From a virus: 28,880 nt of DNA. Below are positions 18,782 through 27,731 of the stretch, one piece after another (the stretch's first letter is position 1; each line of letters opens with the position of its first letter). The notes under the pieces were generated by a model. That model ran no database searches, was not told the origin of the DNA, and saw nothing but the letters and a program-made list of their open reading frames with translations. The translations under genes and the position numbers were made by a program. The stretch is from IMG/VR virus record IMGVR_UViG_3300047678_000830, positions 1-28,880 of that record. One strand, written 5' to 3'.

Positions 18782-19485
18782 CTGCAATAACAGCAATGAC
18801 AAGAAATCAAATGCTTGATCTAACTACCCAACTTTTGGGCGGGTTTGTTCTTGGTGCTGACGACTTTGATAGATTATTGCTTATTGCGCAGGTTAAATAT
18901 GAATTAAAAAGAGAATGGCAGATTTTAAAAAAGATAGATGATTCGATATTAATTACTGCAGCCAATTCTTATTTAACCTTAAATACTTTACCAGAGGATT
19001 TTATTAGATTGACCTCCGATAACCCAGTAAAGCTTTATGGTGCAGCAGGTGATGTACTTAACTGCAAACAAATTCCTATGGAGCAAAGATTGTCTTATAA
19101 AAATAACTTTGGATATTTTTATTTAGATTATGCACAAAATAAAATTGCTTTCACTGGCAGTCCTCAAGGCACATATACAGCGCAATTATCCTATTTATAT
19201 AAACCGGCTGATATTAATGAAAATACTTTGTGGGCTTTTCCGGGATGGTGTCATGCAATTTTACCATACGACATCGCTGTTAATTATAAAGGTGGTATTG
19301 ACTATGATTCTATTTCCGAAAGTCAGGCTAGATATAACCAACAGGAATTAGATGAAATTTGGGATTTTATGGTTGACTGGGATTGTAAATTACAAACACA
19401 AGCTTTGGATGGTTTAGAAAGAAATCAAGACGGGATTAATTTTACACCAAATCAAGTACAAAATTTTAACAACGGGGGTTATTAA
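18778..19485 (+). CDS. Head-tail connector / tail adaptor protein
   Basis: 235 residues. An N-terminal helical part (MLDLTTQLLGGFVLGADDFD, LLLIAQVKYELKREWQIL) is followed by a beta-rich segment and a second helical part (AILPYDIAVNYKGGIDYDSI, ESQARYNQQELDEIWDFMVD), the architecture of podovirus and siphovirus adaptor proteins that bind below the portal. The Asn/Gln-rich tail is probably disordered. It overlaps the nozzle gene by one base (TAATG). Call rests on pattern and on place between capsid and tail genes. Confidence 0.68.
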   Translation: MTAITAMTRNQMLDLTTQLLGGFVLGADDFDRLLLIAQVKYELKREWQILKKIDDSILITAANSYLTLNTLPEDFIRLTSDNPVKLYGAAGDVLNCKQIPMEQRLSYKNNFGYFYLDYAQNKIAFTGSPQGTYTAQLSYLYKPADINENTLWAFPGWCHAILPYDIAVNYKGGIDYDSISESQARYNQQELDEIWDFMVDWDCKLQTQALDGLERNQDGINFTPNQVQNFNNGGY

Positions 19486-21443
19486 TGTCTAAATTTTTAA
19501 GAAGATCATTAAGTAGAAGCCGAGGGTCGGCAAGTGTGGTTGACTTTACTGTCAATAGATTTTTAGGTTTAGTTACAAATGTTGCTGATCCGAAAGAAGT
19601 TCAAAAAGGTGTAGCTATTGATAATCTAAATTGGTTAACCGGCGCATTTAATGATCATATAGAATTAAGGCCCGGAATGAAATTATTAGGCTTACAAAGA
19701 TTAACAGAATTAGGAAAAATAAGCGGAATGGGTGTCGGAATTCAAAATGATGGGACACAAAGGCTTTTTTGGTCGCATGGAAGAAAGGTCAAGTACTATG
19801 ACCATGTTACTGATTTACCCGTGGAGGTTGGTAGTAATCTATTACCTGCATCAGCCGATGGCGAAGATGTATCTTTTGAATATTACAACGGAATTGCTGG
19901 AGCTTTTGAATATTTGTCATCCCCAAACTCTTCAATTTATAAAATTCCGATTGCAAATCCAGCAAGTGCAATTGATTTACAATCTGCAACTTACAAAGGG
20001 AAAATAAAAATTAAACAGGGCAGAACTTTTTTATGGGATAACAAAGTTACATCGACTGGTTTTACAGATAAGACAGGTCTGTCACTTTCATATATCGACA
20101 AAGCTCTTTTTACTGATTTTACATCAGTCAGTGCCGAAGCTTTTGGTACCGGTGATGGTACTACAAAAACTTTTAATCATACAGCATCGGCCGTAACTAG
20201 TAAACGGAGTGGATTTGGTTTTGTTGTTACCGATGGTGTAGAAACATTTTTGGATAATAAAAATGGAGTAATGATCGGAAGTGCTGGCGGTACCGGAACA
20301 GTTAATTATGCAACTGGTGCTGTATCTGTAACTTTCAATACTGCACCGATTTTATCGGCTGCTATTACTGTTAATTACCAATGGGAAGATGCCACATCTA
20401 CTGGTATAGCAGATTTTACTTTTTCTTCAACAAGAACGGCAGGACAAGGCAATTACTTTAGACAAGACGATGGTGGTGGTAATTTAATGACGGTAATGAG
20501 TTTTAATACCAAAGAGTATTGTTTGCATTTGTTAAAAACTTGGTTATTAGAAATTGGGGCAGATGACACAGATGCAACAAACTTAATTTACAGAAACAGA
20601 GTAGGCATACCGTATTGGTTAGCCGCTTGTGAAACAGGGGACGGAATAGTTTATTTAGATTACACAGATAAAAATAATCCAGAAATTAAAAGATTGCAAA
20701 TTGGCAGTAGTGAATATCCGGCATCTACAGAAGTATTACCTAATCCTTTATCTGTAGCATTAAATTTATCACCATACGAATTTGACTATGCTTTAGTTCA
20801 AGAATGGGGAAATTATTATCTCTTATCTTGCCAAGAAAAAGTTTTAGGAACAGCTAATAATTATAATGGTGTAACTTTTGTTTACCACAAAACCGCAAAA
20901 GCTTGGGATAAATTAAATTATTTTGTATCAAGATTTGCTATTTTAGATGGTAAATTATATGGTGGCGATTCTATTTCCAATAATGTATTTGAATTATTTA
21001 GCGGAGCTGATGAAGATGGAAATATAATTGATAACTTTTGGACAAGTGGCCAAATGAATTTAGGAGCAGAGGGTAGAAAAAGATTTTACAGATTTTTAAT
21101 AGACGGCTACATCAACCAAGCTCAAGACTTTGATATTTTTATTTCCTATGACAACGGAGCATTTACTAAGGTCGGGAACATAAATGGAACTGCCGGATAT
21201 GTAGATTCATCTTTAGGAACTATGGTGGGGAATACCACGGTAGGAACTGATGTTGTTGGTTCATCCGGTGGCTCTAACGCATATCATTTTAGGAATGAAT
21301 TTGTTGTTGCGAGTGATGTATTTGAATATGCACAAGTTAAATTTGTAGCCAACGAAGTAGGTGCTTTGCAAATAAACTCTTTCACTTTTAGAGATATTAG
21401 ATACAAAGGCAGAAAATCAATGCCTGTTTATGTCACTCAATAA
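19485..21443 (+). CDS. Tail nozzle / gp10-like DNA stabilization protein with inserted domain
   Basis: 652 residues. The start (VDFTVNRFLGLVTNVADPKE, then IDNLNWLTGAFNDHIELRPG) is typical of large beta-propeller-like tail nozzle proteins of short-tailed phages, related in role to P22 gp10 or T7 gp12, which seal the DNA channel and carry the fibres. Residues about 218-301 form a distinct module (FGTGDGTTKTFNHTASAV, GTVNYATGAVSVTFNTAP), a repeat domain I recall in many phage tail proteins, inserted into the propeller. The C-terminal half (WGNYYLLSCQEKVLG, WDKLNYFVSRFAILDGKLYG) resumes blade-like repeats. Confidence in the nozzle role is moderate to good. Confidence 0.7.
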   Translation: MSKFLRRSLSRSRGSASVVDFTVNRFLGLVTNVADPKEVQKGVAIDNLNWLTGAFNDHIELRPGMKLLGLQRLTELGKISGMGVGIQNDGTQRLFWSHGRKVKYYDHVTDLPVEVGSNLLPASADGEDVSFEYYNGIAGAFEYLSSPNSSIYKIPIANPASAIDLQSATYKGKIKIKQGRTFLWDNKVTSTGFTDKTGLSLSYIDKALFTDFTSVSAEAFGTGDGTTKTFNHTASAVTSKRSGFGFVVTDGVETFLDNKNGVMIGSAGGTGTVNYATGAVSVTFNTAPILSAAITVNYQWEDATSTGIADFTFSSTRTAGQGNYFRQDDGGGNLMTVMSFNTKEYCLHLLKTWLLEIGADDTDATNLIYRNRVGIPYWLAACETGDGIVYLDYTDKNNPEIKRLQIGSSEYPASTEVLPNPLSVALNLSPYEFDYALVQEWGNYYLLSCQEKVLGTANNYNGVTFVYHKTAKAWDKLNYFVSRFAILDGKLYGGDSISNNVFELFSGADEDGNIIDNFWTSGQMNLGAEGRKRFYRFLIDGYINQAQDFDIFISYDNGAFTKVGNINGTAGYVDSSLGTMVGNTTVGTDVVGSSGGSNAYHFRNEFVVASDVFEYAQVKFVANEVGALQINSFTFRDIRYKGRKSMPVYVTQ

Positions 21444-21458
21444 TTAATTTTTTTATAC

Positions 21459-22754
21459 ATGACAAAATTACAAAAAATTATTCTTTCTGGTTTATTAGCA
21501 GTTGCAATATGTGTTGTCGGATTTAATGTTTATAAAACCAAAAATAATTTTGGAGCTATCTCAATTCCAGATGCGCCATATTTATTTAATACAACCTTAC
21601 AAGCTGGTATTTCTGTATCTGATATTTCGATGTCGCTTACATCTGGAACACTTAAGGATGGGACAACGTTAACTGGTTATCAATGTTTTACTATAGACAC
21701 TGGATCCGCAACTGCTGAATATGCTTGCGGTACTGCATCTGGTACGGCAATATCAAGCCTATTAAGAGGTATTAATCCTTTAAATCCTAATGCTACCTCT
21801 AGCGCTTTGATTTATGCTCATAGGCGCGGTGCAGATGTGCGTATTACAGATTTTCCAATTTTGCAAATTACAAAAAGATTAGTAAATGGGCAAGATGCTT
21901 TTCCTAATCCATTAAAATACGATTCTGGAGTATCAACAACAACATTACAGGGTAGTGGTTCTTATTTAGCATCTGTGGATTATGTTAACGGTGTTTCAGT
22001 TGCCGGTGCAGCCAATGCTACAACTACGGCAAAAGGAATACTGCAATTTGCTACTGGCTCACAAGTGAGTAACGGTACTTTACAGGGTTCAACCGGCGCA
22101 TTCTTAGTTGCGCCAAATTGGATATTTAATTCTACACCTGGTTCATCAACAACTGTGCCGGTAACTTTAGCTAATGGAAAATTAGCTCAAGGGTTTTTAG
22201 ATTTAACACAAAATTATATTTGGACTGGCGCTCATTCTTTTAGCGCAACAACAACTCTTGCAACTACAACAATTGCGGGAACTTTAACAGTTAATGGAGC
22301 AACGACAACACTAAATAATATTATTTTAATTCCAGCAACTCCAGTCGCCACCTCTTCCGCCGCAAATAAATTTTATGTGGATAATAGATTTTCGTATGGC
22401 AACTCTACTACTACTGCCATTAATAATCAATGGACTACAGTTGCATCAACAACCATTGCTTCTTTAACAGTAACTCCTCCAATTGCCGGTAGGCTTTTAG
22501 TGACTGCAAATTTATCGGCAACAGGTTTTACAGGTAAAACTTGTATTACGGCTTTATATATTGATAAAGTTTTCCAAGCTAGTACAAGCGCAGTATCTGT
22601 GACGGCTACTGGTGACATTGCAACTTTAAATTTTAGTTTTATGACATCACAACAAACAGCAAGCACCCACACAATCGATTTAGTAGGTTCAACAAGTCAA
22701 TCCTGCACTTTGTACTCAGGCCCTAATTTCTCTGTATTAAATATAGGTAATTAA
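21459..22754 (+). CDS. Fibre-like virion protein with N-terminal membrane segment
   Basis: 431 residues. An N-terminal hydrophobic segment (LQKIILSGLLAVAICVVGF) precedes Tyr-Lys-Thr-Lys, an anchor or uncleaved signal. The body is beta-rich and Thr/Ser-rich (TLQAGISVSDISMSLTSGTL, TAKGILQFATGSQVSNGTLQ, TTLATTTIAGTLTVNGATTT), like a trimeric fibre shaft. The C-terminus (TVTPPIAGRLLVTANLSATG, with Cys residues) is a likely beta-sandwich tip. It follows the nozzle gene directly, the normal place for a fibre. No chaperone domain is visible. Confidence 0.62.
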   Translation: MTKLQKIILSGLLAVAICVVGFNVYKTKNNFGAISIPDAPYLFNTTLQAGISVSDISMSLTSGTLKDGTTLTGYQCFTIDTGSATAEYACGTASGTAISSLLRGINPLNPNATSSALIYAHRRGADVRITDFPILQITKRLVNGQDAFPNPLKYDSGVSTTTLQGSGSYLASVDYVNGVSVAGAANATTTAKGILQFATGSQVSNGTLQGSTGAFLVAPNWIFNSTPGSSTTVPVTLANGKLAQGFLDLTQNYIWTGAHSFSATTTLATTTIAGTLTVNGATTTLNNIILIPATPVATSSAANKFYVDNRFSYGNSTTTAINNQWTTVASTTIASLTVTPPIAGRLLVTANLSATGFTGKTCITALYIDKVFQASTSAVSVTATGDIATLNFSFMTSQQTASTHTIDLVGSTSQSCTLYSGPNFSVLNIGN

Positions 22755-22765
22755 TAATAAAAAAT

Positions 22766-24709
22766 ATGGATCAAGAAGTAAAAATTCCAAATTGGACACA
22801 AGATCAGAACGCTTTATTAAATAATGCGACTGTTAAGGCTGGAAATCCGGGTAGTCCTTGGACTTCGACAACCGCAACTCCTGCTCCAGCAGTAGTAAGT
22901 CCCACACCAACAAATACAGCTATAGCAAATGCTGATCCCAATGCTAATTATAACCCTACGACTGGGAAATATACTGTTGCTGATAAACCAACGTCATTAC
23001 CGGTTGGAACAAATCAACCAGATTCATCATTACCCTTAGCTCCAACCGCGCCATTATCCGAAGCTGATTTAATTAAACAAAGAGAATCAGAAGCGCAAAG
23101 CGTTATACAGTCAATTAATAAAGCTTTTGAGTCAAAAATTTCTACAGAAAATCAAGCCGGAGATGTTAGAAATAGGCAAACTAATGCTTTAAATGTTGCG
23201 CGAGGTTTAACGGGTTCTCCCGATGCCGGTGCAGCAGCTGAAAAAACCAAAGACGTAAACTCAAAAGCAGTGCAAGCGATTGAGGATGAGCGATCGGCTA
23301 AAATTGCACAAATTCTTTATGACGTAGATGTTCAAGCCCAAAGAGATGCAAAGGATTTACAGGAAACGTATAAAAATGATTACGAAAGTTATAGAAAAGC
23401 AACAGTAGAACAAGCTGAAAAAAGAAAAGCGGATGCACAGGCTCAATTTTCTGCTTTGGCTAAAAATGGGGTAGATTTTGAGAAATTAAAAAACACTCCT
23501 CAATACCAACAAATGTTAAAAGATTCTGGGTTTGATCCCGGGTATGCGGATTTATTTTATAATTCTCAAAAACCTAAAGCTGCACAAATTGAATGGAAAA
23601 CTCAGGAATTGAAAAATGGTAATGTTTTATTTTACGGCAAAGACCCAGTAACAGGGCAATTAAGACAAACAGAATATAATGTTGATTTACCAGATGGATT
23701 TACATTACAGATAGCCGACGATGGAACTCCAATTATTTTTAATAAAGATAAAGGTGTTGCAAGTATTGCATCAGGATTTAACCAAGGACAATTTGCAAAA
23801 TCAGAAAAAGGTTCGGGACAAAAAATAGTCAACATAAATGGCACTGATTATGTTCAAAATTCTGACGGCTCATATTCAAATCCAAATGTACCGGAAGCAA
23901 AGCAACAAGCGACTGAATTAAAAACTAAGGCTTTGAGTTCGGCAAAAGCTTTATTAGAAAAACTTCAAAAAGGACAAGGTTCAAGCGCTGTCGGAGGTAG
24001 TCGCATATTTGGAGGCGCATTAGCAGCTAGAATACCGGGTACTGATGCCGCTGGGTTCGTGAACGATTACAACACTTTAAAGGGACAGCTTTCTTTGGAC
24101 AATGTTAAGTTACTAAAAGGACAAGGTGCTGTTTCTGATTCCGAACGTCAATTATTAGCCAATGCTTCCACTAGATTAAATTTAGCCCAATCTGATAAAG
24201 AATTTCAAGATGCTTTAAATGATATTATAAGTGGTTTGAGCGGTACTGGTGAAAATAATCCAGACAATAAAACTTCTACTGGGCAGGTAATTGAATGGAA
24301 TGGTAAAAAATATCAAACGGATGCGGAGGGAAATTTTGACCCAAACAGCCCTTTAACTAAAGAGGGGAGCGTCTCGAACAACGCTCAAGCAAATTCAGTT
24401 ATTAATACGGTTTCCACCATTCCCAATGGTAAAAATGGCGGTCAATGTGGACACTTTGTTAACCAACTAACAGATTTGGGGATGGGTGATTCCTATCAAT
24501 CAAAAATAAGCAAAATGGACCCAAGCATTAAGACACCACAGCCCGGAATGATATTCGTAATGCCATATAAGGACAATGGGCATACCGGAATTATCCTTTC
24601 TGTAAATAATGGTATTGCCACTGTAAAAGATTCTAATTACGGATTGGACGAAAAAATCCAAACTCATCAAATACCAGTTTCTAAAATGACAGGATTTACT
24701 TACGCATAA
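22766..24709 (+). CDS. Internal virion protein with C-terminal CHAP peptidoglycan hydrolase
   Basis: 647 residues. Residues 1-90 are Pro/Thr-rich and disordered. Residues 95-240 are long charged helices (AEKTKDVNSKAVQAIEDERS, EKRKADAQAQFSALAKNGVD). A CHAP domain occupies about 554-647, with GGQCGHFVN (catalytic Cys561), PGMIFVMPYKDNGHTGIILS (His606) and VKDSNYG (the third, polar residue). CHAP enzymes cut peptide or amide bonds in peptidoglycan. Lack of a signal and place among tail genes point to a virion-carried enzyme that opens the wall during DNA entry. It is separated by one base from the next, probably cooperating, gene. Confidence 0.8.
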   Translation: MDQEVKIPNWTQDQNALLNNATVKAGNPGSPWTSTTATPAPAVVSPTPTNTAIANADPNANYNPTTGKYTVADKPTSLPVGTNQPDSSLPLAPTAPLSEADLIKQRESEAQSVIQSINKAFESKISTENQAGDVRNRQTNALNVARGLTGSPDAGAAAEKTKDVNSKAVQAIEDERSAKIAQILYDVDVQAQRDAKDLQETYKNDYESYRKATVEQAEKRKADAQAQFSALAKNGVDFEKLKNTPQYQQMLKDSGFDPGYADLFYNSQKPKAAQIEWKTQELKNGNVLFYGKDPVTGQLRQTEYNVDLPDGFTLQIADDGTPIIFNKDKGVASIASGFNQGQFAKSEKGSGQKIVNINGTDYVQNSDGSYSNPNVPEAKQQATELKTKALSSAKALLEKLQKGQGSSAVGGSRIFGGALAARIPGTDAAGFVNDYNTLKGQLSLDNVKLLKGQGAVSDSERQLLANASTRLNLAQSDKEFQDALNDIISGLSGTGENNPDNKTSTGQVIEWNGKKYQTDAEGNFDPNSPLTKEGSVSNNAQANSVINTVSTIPNGKNGGQCGHFVNQLTDLGMGDSYQSKISKMDPSIKTPQPGMIFVMPYKDNGHTGIILSVNNGIATVKDSNYGLDEKIQTHQIPVSKMTGFTYA

Positions 24710-24710
24710 T

Positions 24711-27263
24711 ATGAACATCAAAGACCTACCACAAAATTCCTATAAAGTTGTTCAACCCGCACAAACGGGTTCTTCCGGTAAGGTAAATGTCAAAGATTTA
24801 CCCGCGGGGTCTTTCAAGGTTCTCAGTGGTGAAACTACATCATCAGATAATGAGCCTAAAAAAGAGGGATATTTTAAAGGCCTTACAAACCCTCAAAATC
24901 CTAATGGAATTTTACCTTACGAGGCAATAGATAAAGCCTTAGCGCCAACTTCTTTGGAAACAAATAAGGATAACAATATTGGAACTACAATTAAAAACGA
25001 TTTAAAAAGTGCCACTAAATTTGTCGCTGGGGTTGCTAATTTTCTTGATCCAGTTATTATTGGAAAGAAAATAGGCGAAGTAGTTGGAGGTTCAATAAAT
25101 TATGGAAAAGAATTAGGACAGCAAGCACAATCTGAAAAAGCAGTTAAAGATTATATTTCCAAATTACAGGAAACTTTAATTAAAGCTCGCGCGGCCGGAA
25201 AAGATACTAAAAATATTGAACGCTTAATTAAAGAAAACGGCGGCGCTCCCGCTCCAATTACTTTAGAGCAAGGAATTTCAAATTATAAAAAGGAACTTCC
25301 AAAAGCAATTTATGAAACTGCTACGCCAGCATTTATAAAAAAGGGGGTAGAAGCTGGAAAAAATGCGACTCCAGAAAAATTGGCGGAAAATAATTTTGGT
25401 AAAACTGGAACTGGGGCCAGAATATTCGAGGGTATTCATGCCGCTACTCAAGATTTAGCCGAAGATCCATATCAATTGGCACCTTACTTCTTAATGGCCA
25501 AAGGCGCTATTGAAAGTAAGTTACCGGGTGTAGATAAAGCTATAAGTAAAACCGCCTCTCCTGTAATAAAGGTAGGCGAAAAAATTGCATCAGTAATTCC
25601 CGAGGCTATAAAAAGCCCAATTAAAACTTACAAAGCTTCTCAGGTAAAGGCTGAGGCAAAAGTTAATGACCAGATTATTAAGCAACGTACAAATGAGCTG
25701 GAAAATATTGAAAATAATTACGCCAAACTTAGAAAGAATAGAGATTTTTCCCAAGACCAAAATGCTAGTAGCAGGCAGCGTGTTGCTTCCACTGATGTTT
25801 TAGTTAATGCCGTAGATGAGGCCGGAACAATTAACACTAAGAAGTCAGGGGGCGCAATTGAGCAATATAAAAAAATGACCCTCGATCACGCTGAGGGTGT
25901 TGTCAGAAAAAACCTTGTTAGATTAAATGAAACAGTTAATTTGAGTAAAGTTGAAAGTGAGTTAACAAAGGCAGTTTATGATAGCGGTCTTGAGGGAGCT
26001 GATTTAAAAAATGCATTAAATAATGTAAAAAAAGAAATTTCTGGTTACAGATTAAAAGCCGATGTTAATGGTGATGTACCTTTGGCATTAATTCACGATG
26101 CAAAAATTAGTACCACAAATGGGATTGATTATAACACTCCAGCGGATGTTAAAGCTTATAGAAAAGCTATTGCAAGGGGATTGAAAAAAACAGTAGAAAA
26201 GAATAGTGAGTTTCCAGTTGAGGATGTCAATAAAGCACTCTCACCATATTTACAAGATATTAAATATTTAGAAAGTTTGGATGGCAGAAAAGTTAAAGGT
26301 GGAAAATTGGGGAAATATTTTTCTCAAGTTACAGGAACGATGATTGGTGGCGCAATGGGTTCAGCAATTGGTGGACCGATAGGGTCGGCTATTGGAGGGA
26401 TTGCAGGGCGTGAAATATCTGGTAAAATGGTTAGTTCAAATTTATCTAAAACTTTTGGCAAAGAATCCGGAAGAGTTGCAGAACAGCATCCAACAATAAA
26501 AAAAGCGGTGGAATTAGGAAATACTCCACCAGAACCAATCACGATTAATAATTATCGGGTAAAAGAATCTCCCCGAAACCAAACATACAATCCAATCAAT
26601 AAAAATGCTAAAAGTAAAGCTATCATATCCGATACCTTACCACAAACCGAAAAAAATGTCAAGCTAGGCACTACTGCCAAGCCTATGGATTTAAAATATC
26701 GTGGTACTCCCGAGCAGGGATCAGTAAAGGTAAACGACTACCGAAAAGATTCAAGATATCCAAAATATATTACTCCGGACTTAATCAATAGATTTAAAAA
26801 AGTATTGGATTACAAAGAAAATGCAAACCGCCCGATTGACATGGGAACTAAGCCGGTAATAAAAAAAGTTATACCAATGGGTGACATGAAAGTTATGGGG
26901 GGAATTAAAAAAGTTACTGCAAATGATGTGCCAGTTGAATATGCAAATAAATCATTTGAGCAAATTAAAGACCACACTGCGGAATTGGCTAAAAAAGGAC
27001 TAGAAGAAAACCAACAAGCGTTATCTATAAACACTGAAAATTATTATTCTAGTTGGAATAAAACTGCTCAAGATAGCTACAAAGTATTTAAAAAGATTTT
27101 CAATGCATGGAAAGATAATCCGGAAGATTTTGCACAACTGACAAAAACAAAAGCTGGAAGTAAATTGCGTGAACAAATATATGACGTTGCCAAGCAGATG
27201 GATGTTACAGAGGGTGAAGTATTTGAGTTGTTTAAAGATAGGTTACTAAATGAGGGAAGTTAA
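24711..27263 (+). CDS. Large internal/ejection virion protein with glycine zipper
   Basis: 850 residues, mostly helical. The N-terminus carries a short duplicated motif (NIKDLPQNSYKVV and NVKDLPAGSFKVL, near residues 2 and 26), perhaps a virion docking tag. The middle is rich in amphipathic helices. Residues about 540-565 form a glycine zipper (GTMIGGAMGSAIGGPIGSAI then GGIAG), typical of sequences that insert into and oligomerise in membranes. The C-terminus ends in a helical domain (TKTKAGSKLREQIYDVAKQM). With the adjacent CHAP protein it probably forms the injection apparatus that bridges wall and membrane, as the T7 or P22 ejection proteins do. Homology not recognised; role inferred. Confidence 0.65.
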   Translation: MNIKDLPQNSYKVVQPAQTGSSGKVNVKDLPAGSFKVLSGETTSSDNEPKKEGYFKGLTNPQNPNGILPYEAIDKALAPTSLETNKDNNIGTTIKNDLKSATKFVAGVANFLDPVIIGKKIGEVVGGSINYGKELGQQAQSEKAVKDYISKLQETLIKARAAGKDTKNIERLIKENGGAPAPITLEQGISNYKKELPKAIYETATPAFIKKGVEAGKNATPEKLAENNFGKTGTGARIFEGIHAATQDLAEDPYQLAPYFLMAKGAIESKLPGVDKAISKTASPVIKVGEKIASVIPEAIKSPIKTYKASQVKAEAKVNDQIIKQRTNELENIENNYAKLRKNRDFSQDQNASSRQRVASTDVLVNAVDEAGTINTKKSGGAIEQYKKMTLDHAEGVVRKNLVRLNETVNLSKVESELTKAVYDSGLEGADLKNALNNVKKEISGYRLKADVNGDVPLALIHDAKISTTNGIDYNTPADVKAYRKAIARGLKKTVEKNSEFPVEDVNKALSPYLQDIKYLESLDGRKVKGGKLGKYFSQVTGTMIGGAMGSAIGGPIGSAIGGIAGREISGKMVSSNLSKTFGKESGRVAEQHPTIKKAVELGNTPPEPITINNYRVKESPRNQTYNPINKNAKSKAIISDTLPQTEKNVKLGTTAKPMDLKYRGTPEQGSVKVNDYRKDSRYPKYITPDLINRFKKVLDYKENANRPIDMGTKPVIKKVIPMGDMKVMGGIKKVTANDVPVEYANKSFEQIKDHTAELAKKGLEENQQALSINTENYYSSWNKTAQDSYKVFKKIFNAWKDNPEDFAQLTKTKAGSKLREQIYDVAKQMDVTEGEVFELFKDRLLNEGS

Positions 27264-27430
27264 TCAGGTAAATTTTTTGAATTTTTCTTCTTCAATTCTT
27301 CTAATTTATCAAGATCCTTACCAAATTTAATTAATTTCTCCATTTGTTCTATGTCTATCCCAAAATTTTTCTTTAAGACACCACAAAACATAATCATTAA
27401 TATTTGTTCTTCGTCTTCTTTGCTCAACAT
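27260..27430 (-). CDS. 56-residue helical protein of the reverse cassette
   Basis: The reverse-strand frame starts at 27430 (MLSKEDEEQILMIMFCGVLK) and ends DKLEELKKKNSKNLPD. It is charged, Leu-rich and helical, suggesting a small coiled-coil. Its stop lies across the stop of the converging virion gene, a two-base overlap, so the two genes end head-on. The start is four bases after the stop of the upstream reverse gene, so they form one operon. No family recognised. Confidence 0.55.
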   Translation of the reverse strand: MLSKEDEEQILMIMFCGVLKKNFGIDIEQMEKLIKFGKDLDKLEELKKKNSKNLPD

Positions 27431-27434
27431 AAAT

Positions 27435-27680
27435 TTATTTACTTAATTCAATATCAATTAAACCCTCGGAGTTTGAATGGGGAGTAAGTTTACATTTTGT
27501 ATATTCAGGATAACGATCTTTAATCTTGTTATATTCATTCTCGCACATTTCTTTAACTTTACTTCCATAAATATCTGATTCCCAATTAGGATGTCTAATA
27601 TTAAGCCAAAAAAAATATAACCCTATGAGAATGGACAGAAAAATTATCGGGAATAAATACTTAGTTTTAGTTCGTTTCAT
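27435..27680 (-). CDS. Small single-pass membrane protein of the reverse cassette
   Basis: 81 residues from ATG 27680. A basic start (MKRTKTKYLF) precedes a membrane segment (PIIFLSILIGLYFFWLNI), then a soluble charged domain with two Cys (EMCENEYNKI, YTKCKLTPHS) that would lie outside if the positive-inside rule holds, perhaps as a disulphide. GTG 27695 is an alternative start. A promoter-like sequence sits immediately upstream. A stand-alone reverse operon in a late region is typical of moron genes that alter the host, for example superinfection exclusion. That role is inference only. Confidence 0.6.
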   Translation of the reverse strand: MKRTKTKYLFPIIFLSILIGLYFFWLNIRHPNWESDIYGSKVKEMCENEYNKIKDRYPEYTKCKLTPHSNSEGLIDIELSK

Positions 27681-27686
27681 TCCTAA

Positions 27687-27715
27687 ATGATACACCTATA
27701 TTTTACTTTAATCAA
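27687..27715 (-). promoter_or_regulatory. Promoter for the reverse cassette, possibly giving leaderless mRNA
   Basis: Read on the reverse strand: TTGATT (27715-27710), 17 bases, TATCAT (27692-27687). The expected transcription start, about seven bases on, coincides with the A of ATG 27680, so the mRNA may be leaderless. The nearby AGGA touches the ATG and is too close to serve as a Shine-Dalgarno. Confidence 0.5.
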
Positions 27716-27731
27716 TAGAAAGGCCAATTAT

